In this document: piece by piece, positions 43,946 through 55,051 of the stretch
Numbering within the stretch: position 1 is the stretch's first letter
How the letters are laid out: every line of letters begins with the position of its first letter
DNA from: an uncultured Sphingopyxis sp.
GTDB lineage: Bacteria; Pseudomonadota; Alphaproteobacteria; Sphingomonadales; Sphingomonadaceae
Direction of reading: 5' to 3'
NCBI RefSeq assembly: GCF_900078365.1
Contig: NZ_LT598653.1
Location: forward strand, 2,046,001 to 2,110,000
DNA length: 64,000 nucleotides
Notes under the pieces: generated by a model
Told to the model about the DNA's origin: nothing
What the model saw: the letters and a program-made list of their open reading frames with translations, nothing else
The model's database searches: none
Translations under genes and position numbers: made by a program

Positions 43946-43973
43946 GCGGCCGCCGGATCGCTCCGGCGGCCGC
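43946..43973. terminator. hairpin between convergent genes (bidirectional terminator candidate)
   Basis: An 11-bp stem GCGGCCGCCGG / CCGGCGGCCGC with a 6-base loop, between the Rnk-like stop (43932) and the EF-hand protein stop (44005) on the opposite strand. There is no T-tract, so efficiency as a terminator is uncertain. Confidence 0.55.
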
Positions 43974-44004
43974 ACCACCCCGCGGGGCGCTCAGGGTTTT
44001 GAGC

Positions 44005-44481
44005 CTAGGCGCCGCGCGACAGGAAACCGACGAGTTCGGTCTTGTTCACGCCGCCCGACTTGTCGCTGTCGGCCGATGCGAAGGCCTGGCCGATCCAACT
44101 CGTCACCTCGGCCGATTCGACATCGGCGCTGGGGTCGGTCGCGGCGCGCAGCTTCTTCATCCACGCGCCGAATTCGGCCTCGTTGAGATCGCCGTTCTTG
44201 TCCCCGTCATAGGTCGGGAATTCCTGATCGACGATCTGGGCGATCTGGCCCGGCGTTGCCGCTGACGACGACGGGGCGGGCTCGGTCGCCGCCGGCGGTG
44301 TCGAAGGATCGGGCGTCGGAGCCGGGCTGGTCGTGTCCGGCGTCGGGGCCGGGTCCGGCGCCGGGGTCACCGGCTCGGTCGTCGTCGGCGGGTTCGTCGG
44401 GTCCGAAGCCGGCGGGGTGGTCTGCGCCAGCGCCGGAAAGCTGACGGCGGCGGCGCCGATCAAAAGCATCTGTTTCAACAT
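44005..44481 (-). CDS. secreted EF-hand calcium-binding protein
   Basis: 158 residues. Signal peptide ending FPALAQ, then a Pro/Thr/Asp-rich tract (about 20-75) and two EF-hand loops: DGDKNGDLNEAEF (a complete set of ligands) and DSDKSGGVNKTEL (weaker at position 7). Probably a periplasmic calcium binder. Its signal peptide (LKQMLLIGAAAVSFPALAQTT) is almost the same as in the next gene, so the two are duplicates that diverged. Confidence 0.85.
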   Translation of the reverse strand: MLKQMLLIGAAAVSFPALAQTTPPASDPTNPPTTTEPVTPAPDPAPTPDTTSPAPTPDPSTPPAATEPAPSSSAATPGQIAQIVDQEFPTYDGDKNGDLNEAEFGAWMKKLRAATDPSADVESAEVTSWIGQAFASADSDKSGGVNKTELVGFLSRGA

Positions 44482-44503
44482 GATCTATCTCCAGGGGTGC
44501 GGA

Positions 44504-44797
44504 TTATTCCGGCTCCGATTCGGGCTTTTCCTCTTCATCGGGAGCAGGCTGGTCAGCCGGCGGGGCAGGCTCGGCCGCAGGGGGCGTGTCCGTCGGAGCC
44601 GCGTCCTCGGTCGGCGCCTGATCGGTGGGCGCCGTTTCGTCGGTGGGGGTGCTGTCCGGCGCGGGGGCAGTGGTGTCGGTGGGCGCCGGCGGCGCCTGGG
44701 TCGCAGGTTCTTCGCCGGTCGGGGCCGTGGTCTGGGCCAGGACGGGGAAGCTGATGGCCGCTGCGCCGATCAAAAGCACTTGTTTCAACACATTCAT
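44504..44797 (-). CDS. secreted Pro/Thr/Glu-rich low-complexity protein
   Basis: 97 residues: signal peptide LKQVLLIGAAAISFPVLAQTT, then a tract built from PTD/PAP/TDE repeats with an acidic end (EEEKPESEPE). It matches the EF-hand neighbour in signal peptide and early tract but has no EF-hand region, so it looks like a truncated or specialised duplicate. Function unknown; possibly cell-wall or ion related. Confidence 0.7.
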   Translation of the reverse strand: MNVLKQVLLIGAAAISFPVLAQTTAPTGEEPATQAPPAPTDTTAPAPDSTPTDETAPTDQAPTEDAAPTDTPPAAEPAPPADQPAPDEEEKPESEPE

Positions 44798-44982
44798 TCT
44801 CCTGTATCGGCGACCTTGATGGATCGGTCGCCTTTCTGATGGGGCAAAAGAGCAACCCGCCGGATTTCGGCAAAGTTGCGATTGCCGGGCATTTGGCGAA
44901 ACGTTCCGTCCCTGCTACGGGGCGCCCCGACCCGGTTTCGCGGGGATTCCGCGACAAGCCGCCCGAAAAGGAAGGAAATTCA

Positions 44983-46299
<1,317 letters not shown>

Positions 46300-46367
46300 C
46301 CGCAGGCTGGAATCGCCGGGCGATCTGTCATACTGTCCGGGCCGGATCGACGGAGGAGCAAGACGAA

Positions 46368-46712
46368 GTGGGAATGCTGCGCACGATCATCTGGGTCGCG
46401 TTGACCGCCGTTCTCGTTATCTTTGCGATGGCGAACTGGCAGGTCGTGACCGTCACCATCTGGCCGGGCTGGGAAGCCGAGACCAAGCTTCCCGTGGTCA
46501 TCTTCGCGTCCTTCCTGATCGGCAGCGTGCCGATGTGGATCGCGCTGCGCACCACGCGCTGGTCGCTGAAGCGCCGCCTCGACGCCAGCGAGCGGCAGGC
46601 GGCAGACCTTCGCGCGCTCGCCAACCGGCCGGTGACGCCCGCCCCCGCGGCGGCGCCGGTGAACGATATACCGCCCGCCCCCACCGACCTCTTTTCGACG
46701 GATAAACCATGA
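46368..46712 (+). CDS. LapA domain membrane protein
   Basis: 114 residues. Two hydrophobic segments (IIWVALTAVLVIFAMANW and VVIFASFLIGSVPMWIAL), then a charged helix and a Pro-rich tail. This is the LapA/YciS-like domain found in lipopolysaccharide assembly proteins. The start is GTG 46368, 11 bases after GGAGG; an ATG two codons later is possible. The stop overlaps the pyrF ATG by four bases. Confidence 0.87.
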   Translation: MGMLRTIIWVALTAVLVIFAMANWQVVTVTIWPGWEAETKLPVVIFASFLIGSVPMWIALRTTRWSLKRRLDASERQAADLRALANRPVTPAPAAAPVNDIPPAPTDLFSTDKP

Positions 46713-47383
46713 CCTCCCCGCTTTACCTTGCCATCGACACGACGCACCTCGATGCCGCGCTGACGCTGGCGCAAAAGGTGCGGCGCCATGTCGGCGGGTT
46801 GAAGCTTGGCCTCGAATTCTTCTGCGCCAACGGCCATCACGGCGTGCATGAAATGGCGAAGCTCGGGCTGCCGATCTTCCTCGATCTCAAGCTTCATGAC
46901 ATTCCGAATACGGTCGCCAAGGCGATCCAGGCGCTGCGCCCACTCGAACCCGCGGTGCTGACCGTTCACGCCGCCGGCGGGCGCGCGATGCTCGAAGAGG
47001 CGAAGGCGGTGGCCGGCGCCCATACGAAGGTCGTCGCGGTCACCGTCCTCACCAGCCTCGACGCGCCCGATCTGGAGGACATCGGGGTGGGCGGCACCCC
47101 GCACGATCAGGTCGTCCGCCTCGCCGCGCTCGCGCGCGAAACCGGGCTCGACGGCATCGTCTGCTCGGGCCAGGAAGTGAAGGCCGCGCGCAAGGCGTGG
47201 CCCGGCGGCTATTTCGTCGTCCCCGGCGTCCGCCCCGCGAACGGCAAGATCGGCGACCAGAAGCGCATCGTGACGCCGGCGCAGGCGATGGCCGACGGCG
47301 CCTCGATCCTCGTCGTCGGCCGCCCGATCAGCCAGTCCCAAGACCCCGACCTCGCCGCGCGCGAGATCGAGGCGACGCTTTAG
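46709..47383 (+). CDS. pyrF: orotidine 5'-phosphate decarboxylase
   Basis: 224 residues. The active-site motif DLKLHDIPNTV carries the Lys-x-x-Asp catalytic residues; AIDTT is at the start and VVPGVRPA near the end. Final step of UMP synthesis. Coupled by ATGA overlap to the lapA-like gene, and followed by a repeat element before trpF, an order common in alphaproteobacteria. Confidence 0.97.
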   Translation: MTSPLYLAIDTTHLDAALTLAQKVRRHVGGLKLGLEFFCANGHHGVHEMAKLGLPIFLDLKLHDIPNTVAKAIQALRPLEPAVLTVHAAGGRAMLEEAKAVAGAHTKVVAVTVLTSLDAPDLEDIGVGGTPHDQVVRLAALARETGLDGIVCSGQEVKAARKAWPGGYFVVPGVRPANGKIGDQKRIVTPAQAMADGASILVVGRPISQSQDPDLAAREIEATL

Positions 47384-47409
47384 GTCCATCCGCGCGTTGA
47401 CAGAATGGC

Positions 47410-47493
47410 GTGTCCCCGCGAAGGCGGGGACCCATCTTCTGCCGGTTCGGCCTTGCACCGTCCGGAGATGGGCCCCTGCCTTCGCAGGGGCAC
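47410..47493. repeat. inverted-repeat element of the CCCGCGAAGGCGGG family
   Basis: Left arm GTGTCCCCGCGAAGGCGGGG and onwards to CCCATCT, right arm AGATGGGCCCCTGCCTTCG through GCAGGGGCAC. The core is about 28 bases. It sits between pyrF and trpF, where a fold could act on the transcript. Confidence 0.75.
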
Positions 47494-47518
47494 GGGATTT
47501 TTCATGCTTCGAGGATTC

Positions 47519-48148
47519 ATGCCCCCTCTCGTCAAAATCTGCGGGCTCAAGACGCCCGAAACGGTCGATGCCGCCATCCGGCACGGCGCGACCCATATCG
47601 GCCTCGTCCATTATGAGCCGAGCTCACGCCACGTCGACCTCAAGACAGCCGCCGAACTGCGCAAACGCGCCGGGCCGCATGTCAAGGTCGCGCTGCTGCT
47701 CGTCAACGCCTCGCAGCGGCTGACCGGCGACGCCCTCGGCATGGTGCGGCCCGACATCATCCAGTTCCACGGCAGCGAGACCCCCGAATGGCTGGCGGTC
47801 GTCAAGCGCCTCGCGCCCGCCGAAATCTGGAAGGCGATTGGCCTGAAGGATTCCGAAACGCTTGTTCGGATGCAGAAATATCACGGCATTGCCGACCGCA
47901 TCCTGTTCGACGCGCCCGCGGCCGCCTTGCCCGGCGGCACCGGCACGCGCTTCGACTGGTCGCTGCTCAAAAACCATCGTCACACGATGGATTGGGGCAT
48001 CGCGGGCGGGCTGACCCCCGCCAATGTCGCGCAGGCGATCGCCGAAACGGGGGCGCCGCTCGTCGATGTCTCGTCGGGTGTCGAGAGCGCGCCGGGCGTC
48101 AAGGATGTGGACAAGATCGCGGCTTTCCTTAAAGCGGCGGGACGATGA
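47519..48148 (+). CDS. trpF: phosphoribosylanthranilate isomerase
   Basis: 209-residue TIM barrel for the third step of tryptophan synthesis. KICGLKTPE at the N-terminus holds the catalytic Cys, and the C-terminal AGGLTPANV and DVSSGVE bind phosphate. The start ATG 47519 follows GAGG; the reading frame continues upstream through the repeat but without homology. It overlaps trpB by four bases. Confidence 0.96.
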   Translation: MPPLVKICGLKTPETVDAAIRHGATHIGLVHYEPSSRHVDLKTAAELRKRAGPHVKVALLLVNASQRLTGDALGMVRPDIIQFHGSETPEWLAVVKRLAPAEIWKAIGLKDSETLVRMQKYHGIADRILFDAPAAALPGGTGTRFDWSLLKNHRHTMDWGIAGGLTPANVAQAIAETGAPLVDVSSGVESAPGVKDVDKIAAFLKAAGR

Positions 48149-49356
48149 CCCAGCTTCCTAACAGTCTTCGCTCCGGGCCCGACGAACGGGGCCATTTCGG
48201 CCAGTTCGGCGGCCGTTATGTCGCCGAAACGCTGATGCCGCTGATCCTCGACCTCGAACGCCATTATCGCGCCGCGCAGGCCGACCCAGCGTTCAAGGCC
48301 GAGTTCGACGATCTGCTCAAAAACTATGTCGGCCGCCCGAGCCCGCTCTGGTTCGCCGAGCGGCTGACCGAGCACCTCGGCGGGGCGAAGATTTACCTCA
48401 AGCGCGAGGATCTCAACCACACCGGCGCGCACAAGATCAACAATTGCATCGGCCAGATCCTGCTCGCGAAACGGATGGGCAAGACGAAGATCATTGCCGA
48501 GACCGGCGCGGGCCAGCACGGCGTCGCGACCGCGACCGTCGCGGCGCTGTTCGGCCTGCCCTGCACCATCTTCATGGGCGCGGTCGATGTCGCGCGGCAG
48601 CAGCCGAACGTGTTCCGCATGAAATTGCTCGGCGCCGAGGTGGTCGCGGTCGAGAGCGGCGCGAAGACGCTGAAGGATGCGATGAACGAGGCGCTGCGCC
48701 ACTGGGTCGCGAACGTCGACGACACTTTCTACATCATCGGCACCGTCGCGGGCCCGCACCCCTATCCCGAACTCGTCCGCGACTTCCAGTCGGTGATCGG
48801 CGACGAGGCGAAGGCGCAGATATTGGAGGCCGAAGGCCGCCTCCCCGACATGCTCATCGCCCCCGTCGGCGGCGGCTCGAACGCGATCGGCCTCTTCCAC
48901 CCCTTCCTCGACGATGAGGGCGTCGAGATCGTCGGCGTCGAGGCGGCGGGCGAAGGGCTCGACAAGAAACATGCCGCGAGCCTCGCGGGCGGCCGCCCGG
49001 GCATCCTCCACGGCAACAAGACCTATCTCTTGCAGGACGAGGACGGCCAGATCACCGAGGCGCACAGCATCTCGGCGGGCCTCGACTATCCGGGTATCGG
49101 GCCCGAACATAGCTGGCTCCACGAAATCGGCCGCGTCCGCTACGAACCCGTCACCGACGCCGAGGCGCTCGCCAGCTTCCAGAAGCTGACCAGGCTCGAA
49201 GGCATCATCCCCGCGCTCGAAAGCGCGCACGCCATCGCCGCCGCCGAACGCATTGCGCCGACGCTCGGCAAGGACAAGGTCATCATCGTCAACTGCTCGG
49301 GGCGTGGCGACAAGGACATCTTCACCGTGGCGGATGCGTTGGGGGTGGAACTGTGA
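48145..49356 (+). CDS. trpB: tryptophan synthase beta subunit
   Basis: 403-residue PLP enzyme. The Schiff-base Lys is in HTGAHKINN; GAGQHGVAT, GGGSNAIG and the C-terminal NCSGRGDKD are present. It joins indole to serine. The stop overlaps the GTG of the 68-residue membrane gene that separates it from trpA. Confidence 0.98.
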   Translation: MTQLPNSLRSGPDERGHFGQFGGRYVAETLMPLILDLERHYRAAQADPAFKAEFDDLLKNYVGRPSPLWFAERLTEHLGGAKIYLKREDLNHTGAHKINNCIGQILLAKRMGKTKIIAETGAGQHGVATATVAALFGLPCTIFMGAVDVARQQPNVFRMKLLGAEVVAVESGAKTLKDAMNEALRHWVANVDDTFYIIGTVAGPHPYPELVRDFQSVIGDEAKAQILEAEGRLPDMLIAPVGGGSNAIGLFHPFLDDEGVEIVGVEAAGEGLDKKHAASLAGGRPGILHGNKTYLLQDEDGQITEAHSISAGLDYPGIGPEHSWLHEIGRVRYEPVTDAEALASFQKLTRLEGIIPALESAHAIAAAERIAPTLGKDKVIIVNCSGRGDKDIFTVADALGVEL

Positions 49357-49559
49357 AGCGCAAATTCCTGCTATTCTCGCTTGATCTTGGAATCTTGGTC
49401 GTCGCCGTATTTTGCCTACGCTTTATTCTCGGCGATCTTGTGCCCGAAAACTGGAAATTCTTGGCCTCATTCGTTCCCGGCTATCTCTTCATGATGTTCG
49501 TCACGCGCCCCTTTTTCAGACGGAAGTTTGCGGAGCCGACAAAGGGCTGGACCGAATGA
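49353..49559 (+). CDS. small membrane protein embedded between trpB and trpA
   Basis: 68 residues starting GTG 49353, inside the trpB stop (GTGA), and ending in the ATGA overlap with trpA. Two hydrophobic segments (about residues 5-26 and 38-52) flank an ILGDLVPENWKF loop; the tail RPFFRRKFAEPTKGW is basic. Base composition is visibly less GC-rich than the flanking genes. No family recognised. Its tight coupling suggests it is expressed with the trp genes. Confidence 0.75.
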   Translation: MKRKFLLFSLDLGILVVAVFCLRFILGDLVPENWKFLASFVPGYLFMMFVTRPFFRRKFAEPTKGWTE

Positions 49560-50343
49560 CCCACTTCGCCGCCACCTTCGCCCAGCCGCGCCCCGCGCTC
49601 GTCGCCTTCATCACGGCGGGCGACGGCGACACTGCCGCCAACCTCGACGCGCTCGTCGCGGGCGGCGCCGACGTGATCGAGCTCGGCATGCCTTTTACCG
49701 ATCCGATGGCCGATGGTCCGGCGATTCAGGCGGCGAATCTGCGCAGCTTGGCGAAAGGCACGACAACCGCCGATATCTTCGCCATCGCCGCCGCTTTCCG
49801 CAGCCGCCACCCCGGCACCCCGCTCGTCCTGATGGGCTATGCCAACCCGATGACGATCCGCGGCCCCGACTGGTTCGCCGCCGAATGCGCCAAGGCCGGC
49901 GTCGATGGCGTGATCTGCGTCGATATTCCCTCGGAGGAGGACGCCGAACTCGGTCCCGCACTTCGTGCAGCCGGCGTCGACCTCATCCGCCTTGCCACCC
50001 CCACCACCGACCCCGCGCGCCTGCCCGCGGTGCTCGATGGCGCGGGCGGCTTCCTCTATTATGTCTCGGTCGCGGGCATCACCGGGCTCCAGCAAGCCGC
50101 GCAGGCGAGCATCGAGGATGCCGTCGCACGGCTCAAGGCCGCGACCGACCTGCCCGTCGCGGTCGGCTTCGGCGTCCGCACGCCCGAACAGGCCGCGGCC
50201 ATCGCGCGCGTCGCCGACGGCGTCGTCGTCGGATCGGCCTTCATCGACATCGTCGCGCAGCATGGCGACGCCGCCGCGCCCTATGTCGAGGCTTTCACCC
50301 GCACCCTCGCCGATGCTATCCACGGCGCAAAGGAGATCGCCGC

Positions 50344-50347
<4 letters not shown>
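49556..50347 (+). CDS. trpA: tryptophan synthase alpha subunit
   Basis: 263-residue TIM barrel. Catalytic Glu in DVIELGMPFTDPMADG and Asp in GVICVDIPSEE; the loop GFGVRTPEQ binds phosphate. Splits indole-3-glycerol phosphate to indole. Coupled to the small membrane gene and to accD, both by ATGA overlap. Confidence 0.98.
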
Positions 50348-51195
<848 letters not shown>

Positions 51196-51314
51196 TCCCC
51201 TCTCCCCTTCAGGGGAGAGGGTTAGGGAGAGGGGGACTCTCTCCGGTTATCTGATAGGCCGGTTCTTGGAGACGCCCCCTCTCCCCGGCCCTCTCCCCTG
51301 AAGGGGAGAGGGAG
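51196..51314. repeat. intergenic repeat of CTCTCCCC/GGGGAGAG arms
   Basis: Two nested palindromic patches: CTCTCCCCTTCAGGGGAGAG on the left and CTCTCCCCTGAAGGGGAGAG on the right, the second in reverse complement. The right arm ends next to the folC start, and its GGGAGAGGGAG supplies the likely ribosome-binding site for the ATG at 51320. A similar element lies at 35590-35732. Confidence 0.75.
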
Positions 51315-51319
51315 TTCCC

Positions 51320-52636
51320 ATGCCCGACCACGCCTCCTCCTCAAACCCTGCCGTGCAGACCCAGCTCGACCGCCTCGCCGCGCTCTCGCCGGGGCGCGAC
51401 GTTCTGGGGCTCGAACGCATCGCCGAACTCTGCGCGCGGCTCGGCAACCCGCAGCTCCAGCTTCCGCGTACCTTCCACGTCGCGGGCACCAACGGCAAGG
51501 GTTCGACCTGCGCCTATCTCCGCGCGATCCTCGAAGCGCAGGGGCGGCGCGTCCACGCCTACACGAGCCCGCACCTCGTCCGCTTCAACGAGCGCATCCG
51601 CCTTGCCGGCACGCTGATCGACGATATGCTGCTCGCCGCGCTGCTCGAAGAGGTGCTCGACGAAGCCGCCGACCTGCGGGCGAGCTTCTTCGAAGTCACC
51701 ACCGCCGCCGCCTTCCTCGCCTTCGCGCGCATCCCCGCCGACGATTGCATCATCGAGGTCGGACTCGGCGGGCGCCTCGACGCCACCAATATCATCCCGC
51801 CGCCCGCGGTCGCCGGGATCGCCTCGCTCGGGATCGACCACGAAGCCTTCCTGCTCGCCCCCGAAGCGGGAACGCCCGACGATCCGGCGACGCGCATCGC
51901 GTGGGAGAAGGCGGGGATCGTCAAGCCCGACACGCCCGTCGCGACCCTCGCCTATCCGCCGCATGTGCGGAATGTCATCGCCGCCAAGGTAGCCGATGTC
52001 GGCGCAACCCTCTTCCCGGAAGGCGACGGCTGGGCGGTCGAACAGGGCGGCGACGCCTTCCGTTGGACTTCGAAACTGGGCTCCGCCGCGCCCCTGTTGC
52101 GCTCGCGCATGGCCGGCGCACACCAGATGCGCAACGCGGGGCTTGCCATCGCCATGCTGCGCCTCGCCCCCGAGCCGCGACCGAGCGATGCGGAGATCGC
52201 GCAAGGCGTCGCCGAGGCTTTCTGGCCGGGGCGGATGCAGCGGCTGGGGGCGGGGCCGCTGACCGGTCTGCTCCCCGATGGCACCGAAATCTGGCTCGAT
52301 GGCGCGCATAACGCCGACGCGGGCTTCGCGCTCGCCCGTCAATTCGAAGGCGAGACTCGACGCGTCCACCTCGTCACCGGCATGCTGGCGAACAAGAATC
52401 CCGCCGCGATTGTTGCGCCGCTCGCAGATCGCCTCGCGAGCCTGACGGTCGTCCCCGTCCCGGGGCACGAGCATCACGCAGCCGCTGCATTCGGTTCCGA
52501 TGCGAAAACCGCAGTGTCCATCACGGCGGCGCTGCGCGGGCTGAAGGTCGATCCAGCGCGCGAAATCGTACTGATCGCGGGCTCGCTCTATCTTGCCGGC
52601 GAAGTGCTCAGCGCGAACCGGGAACTGCCGGAATAG
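51320..52636 (+). CDS. folC: bifunctional folylpolyglutamate synthase / dihydrofolate synthase
   Basis: 438-residue Mur-ligase-like enzyme. P-loop GTNGKGST, then TSPHLVRFNERIRLAG (substrate and Mg loop), the conserved DATN (GGRLDATN) and the C-terminal LDGAHNADAG motif. Joins glutamate to dihydropteroate or folates. The ATG at 51320 sits inside a repeat that provides its ribosome-binding site. The 3' end overlaps the convergent AmpG-like gene by 29 bases. Confidence 0.96.
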   Translation: MPDHASSSNPAVQTQLDRLAALSPGRDVLGLERIAELCARLGNPQLQLPRTFHVAGTNGKGSTCAYLRAILEAQGRRVHAYTSPHLVRFNERIRLAGTLIDDMLLAALLEEVLDEAADLRASFFEVTTAAAFLAFARIPADDCIIEVGLGGRLDATNIIPPPAVAGIASLGIDHEAFLLAPEAGTPDDPATRIAWEKAGIVKPDTPVATLAYPPHVRNVIAAKVADVGATLFPEGDGWAVEQGGDAFRWTSKLGSAAPLLRSRMAGAHQMRNAGLAIAMLRLAPEPRPSDAEIAQGVAEAFWPGRMQRLGAGPLTGLLPDGTEIWLDGAHNADAGFALARQFEGETRRVHLVTGMLANKNPAAIVAPLADRLASLTVVPVPGHEHHAAAAFGSDAKTAVSITAALRGLKVDPAREIVLIAGSLYLAGEVLSANRELPE

Positions 52637-54038
52637 GCTTGCCCTCTTCGGGGTGCGCCAGTTCGTGCCCATCATCCTCCGTGCTGGGCTGGCGCACGGT
52701 CTGGACGACAAAACCCTTCTTCCAGAGAATCCAGAGCAGCAGCATTCCGGGCACCGCGATCGCCACGGTGAACAGCCAGAAACCGACCCAACCGAGCCCC
52801 TCGGCAACATATCCGCCCGGCGCGGCAAGCCATGTGCGGCCGACCGCCGCAAAGGACGACAGGAGCGCGAACTGCGTCGCGGTATAGGCAAGGCTCGACA
52901 GGCCGGACAAATAGGTAACGAACACCGTCAGCCCGATGCCGCTGGTGAAATTCTCGGTTCCCACCGCAATCGCCAGCATCAGCGGTGAATGACCAACCGA
53001 CGCGAGCACTGCGAACAGCAGGTTGCTGAACATCATTAGCAGACCCGACACGAGTAGCGCGCGTCCCATACCGAGCCATGCAATGAAAGGCGCGCCGCAG
53101 GCCGAACCGACGATCAGCGCGACGAAGCCGACGCCCTTGTTAATCGCGACGAATTCGGTGTCGGTGAACCCCAGTTCGACGATCATCGGGTTCAGCATAC
53201 CCTGCCCCATCGCGTCGCCGACCTTGTAGACGAGGACGAAGAGCAGGACCAGCACCGCGCCGTGGCGCGTGAAAAATTCACGGAACGGGTTGATCACCGT
53301 GTCCTGCAGCCATGCGCCGAAACTTTGGCCCGCTGCGCGCGCGCGGCTGGGATCGAAGCGCCCCGGCCCGGCATAAAGCGCGCCGAGCAACGCCGGGAGG
53401 ATTGCCAGTCCTGTAAAGCCATAGGCGGCCGCCCAGCCGAGATTGAAACCTTCGGGCGATGCCAGTGCGATCGTCCCCACGCCGGCAATCAAATTGCCGG
53501 TGCGATATCCGAACTGGTTCATCGCGGTGCCGTGCGGCAATTCGGCCTCGCTCAATATCTCGATGCGATAGGCGTCGATAACGATGTCTTGCGTAGCCGA
53601 CAGGAACGCGACGACGATCGCCCATAAAGCAAAGGGCGCGAGATTATCATTGGTAGGATTGCTGGTGCCCAATTGCCAGATCGCGATGACCAGCAGCACC
53701 TGAATGAAGAACAGCCAACCGCGCCGCTGTCCGAACCGCCTTGTCAGGAAGGGCAGCGGCAGGCGGTCGACGAGCGGCGCCCACAGGAATTTGAGCGTAT
53801 AGGGCGTGGTTAGCCCGATCGCGAAACCGATCGTCGATTTCTCGATCCCGACCTTCGATAGCCAGAAAGTCATCGTGCCCAGCAGCAAGGTCAGCGGAAA
53901 GCCGCTCGAAATGCCAAGCAGGAAGGCGACGATCGGCATCGGCTTACGATAGGGTGCAAAGCTCGGAACGACGAAAGCCAGCCCTACGACCAGCGCGAGC
54001 ACGATCACCAACACCAATGAGTCGAGCCCAAGCTGCAT
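52608..54038 (-). CDS. AmpG-like MFS permease
   Basis: 476 residues with about 12-14 membrane segments. The GISSGFPLTLLLGTMTFWLSKVG segment near the N-terminus and FLSATQDIVIDAYRIEIL are characteristic of AmpG, which imports anhydromuropeptides for recycling. That fits the murein enzymes elsewhere in the window. The C-terminus is a charged, probably cytoplasmic tail. No beta-lactamase gene is nearby. Confidence 0.92.
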   Translation of the reverse strand: MQLGLDSLVLVIVLALVVGLAFVVPSFAPYRKPMPIVAFLLGISSGFPLTLLLGTMTFWLSKVGIEKSTIGFAIGLTTPYTLKFLWAPLVDRLPLPFLTRRFGQRRGWLFFIQVLLVIAIWQLGTSNPTNDNLAPFALWAIVVAFLSATQDIVIDAYRIEILSEAELPHGTAMNQFGYRTGNLIAGVGTIALASPEGFNLGWAAAYGFTGLAILPALLGALYAGPGRFDPSRARAAGQSFGAWLQDTVINPFREFFTRHGAVLVLLFVLVYKVGDAMGQGMLNPMIVELGFTDTEFVAINKGVGFVALIVGSACGAPFIAWLGMGRALLVSGLLMMFSNLLFAVLASVGHSPLMLAIAVGTENFTSGIGLTVFVTYLSGLSSLAYTATQFALLSSFAAVGRTWLAAPGGYVAEGLGWVGFWLFTVAIAVPGMLLLWILWKKGFVVQTVRQPSTEDDGHELAHPEEGKPIPAVPGSR

Positions 54039-54141
54039 CGCGAAACTCCCCCTTTTCGTACGCGGACCGTCAAAGGCAAAGGCCTAAAGCCTTGGCCCCA
54101 AATTGGAAGCGGCTAATTGCGCGGCTGCGGCAGATGGACCG

Positions 54142-55044
54142 ATGTTCGCGGAGAAGGGCCGCTTCGGGGTGGCTTCCGGGCTTGTCAAAAGCCCGCCCCC
54201 CCACTATCCCGCACCCATCCGAGCCCCGGGCACCTTGACCAGCGGACGCCGACACCAAAGATTGCTTCAGCTGAGCCCAGCCCCCGCCACTCCCTATGTC
54301 GAACAGCTCAGCATCGGGGCGGGGCGCCGCACGCTTGCTATAAGCCTGGCCGTACTGATCACGGCGTTGCTGCTCTTCATGCTGCTGTCCTTCGGCCTGG
54401 GAGGGCGGCCCGAAAGCAAGGAAGAGCGCGTCATCGTCGTGAGCCTCGAGCCTGCCGGGGCCGCGGAGGACGCGAATTCGGCGGAGCCCGAACCCGTCGA
54501 GGAGAAGGCCACGTCGCCGCAGCCCGAGCCCGAGCAGGCACCGCCGCCAAAGCCGGCCAAACCGCCGCCGCCCCTGCCCGCCGAAACGCAAGCCACACCG
54601 CCGATAGCGACGCCGAACGAGCGGCCGCGACCGCCCGCGACCCCGCCGAACGTCGCCCGTCCGCCTGGCGGACCGGTTTATGGCCCCCCCGACACCCGGC
54701 GCTCCTCCTCCTCGTCAGGCGATTCGGAAGTGGTGGGAACGGCCCCCAATGGCGAGCCGCTCTATGCGGCAACCTGGTATCGCGAGCCCAGCGACGGCGA
54801 GTTGCGCGGCTATCTGTCGACCGCCAGCGGACCCGGATGGGGGCTGATCGCCTGTCGCACGGCGCCGGATTATCGTGTCGAGGATTGCGTCGGGCTCGAC
54901 GAATATCCGAACGGATCGCAGATCAATCGCGCGGTGCTCGCCGCGGCGTGGCAATTCCAGGTGCGGCCTCCCCGCCGCGGCGGACGTCTGCTTGTCGGCA
55001 GTTGGGTCAGGATCCGGATCGACTACGGGATCCGGCGGCGATAG
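54142..55044 (+). CDS. TonB-like membrane-anchored protein
   Basis: About 300 residues. One membrane helix (LAISLAVLITALLLFMLLSFGLGG), a long Pro/Glu-rich periplasmic tract (PKPAKPPPPLPAETQATPP), then a C-terminal domain (WQFQVRPPRRGGRLLVGSWVRIRIDY) that recalls TonB C-terminal folds, with two Cys (ACRTA, EDC). No ExbB/ExbD or receptor gene is nearby. The ATG at 54142 is uncertain: TTG 54103 and TTG 54235 are alternatives. Could be an energy transducer or a structural envelope protein. Confidence 0.65.
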   Translation: MFAEKGRFGVASGLVKSPPPHYPAPIRAPGTLTSGRRHQRLLQLSPAPATPYVEQLSIGAGRRTLAISLAVLITALLLFMLLSFGLGGRPESKEERVIVVSLEPAGAAEDANSAEPEPVEEKATSPQPEPEQAPPPKPAKPPPPLPAETQATPPIATPNERPRPPATPPNVARPPGGPVYGPPDTRRSSSSSGDSEVVGTAPNGEPLYAATWYREPSDGELRGYLSTASGPGWGLIACRTAPDYRVEDCVGLDEYPNGSQINRAVLAAAWQFQVRPPRRGGRLLVGSWVRIRIDYGIRRR

Positions 55045-55051
55045 GTCTTTT

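Noticed and set aside
47384..47518. N-terminal extension of trpF through the repeat (GTG 47405)
   Set aside because: The extra residues come from the intergenic repeat; the TrpF fold begins at ATG 47519 with a good ribosome-binding site.
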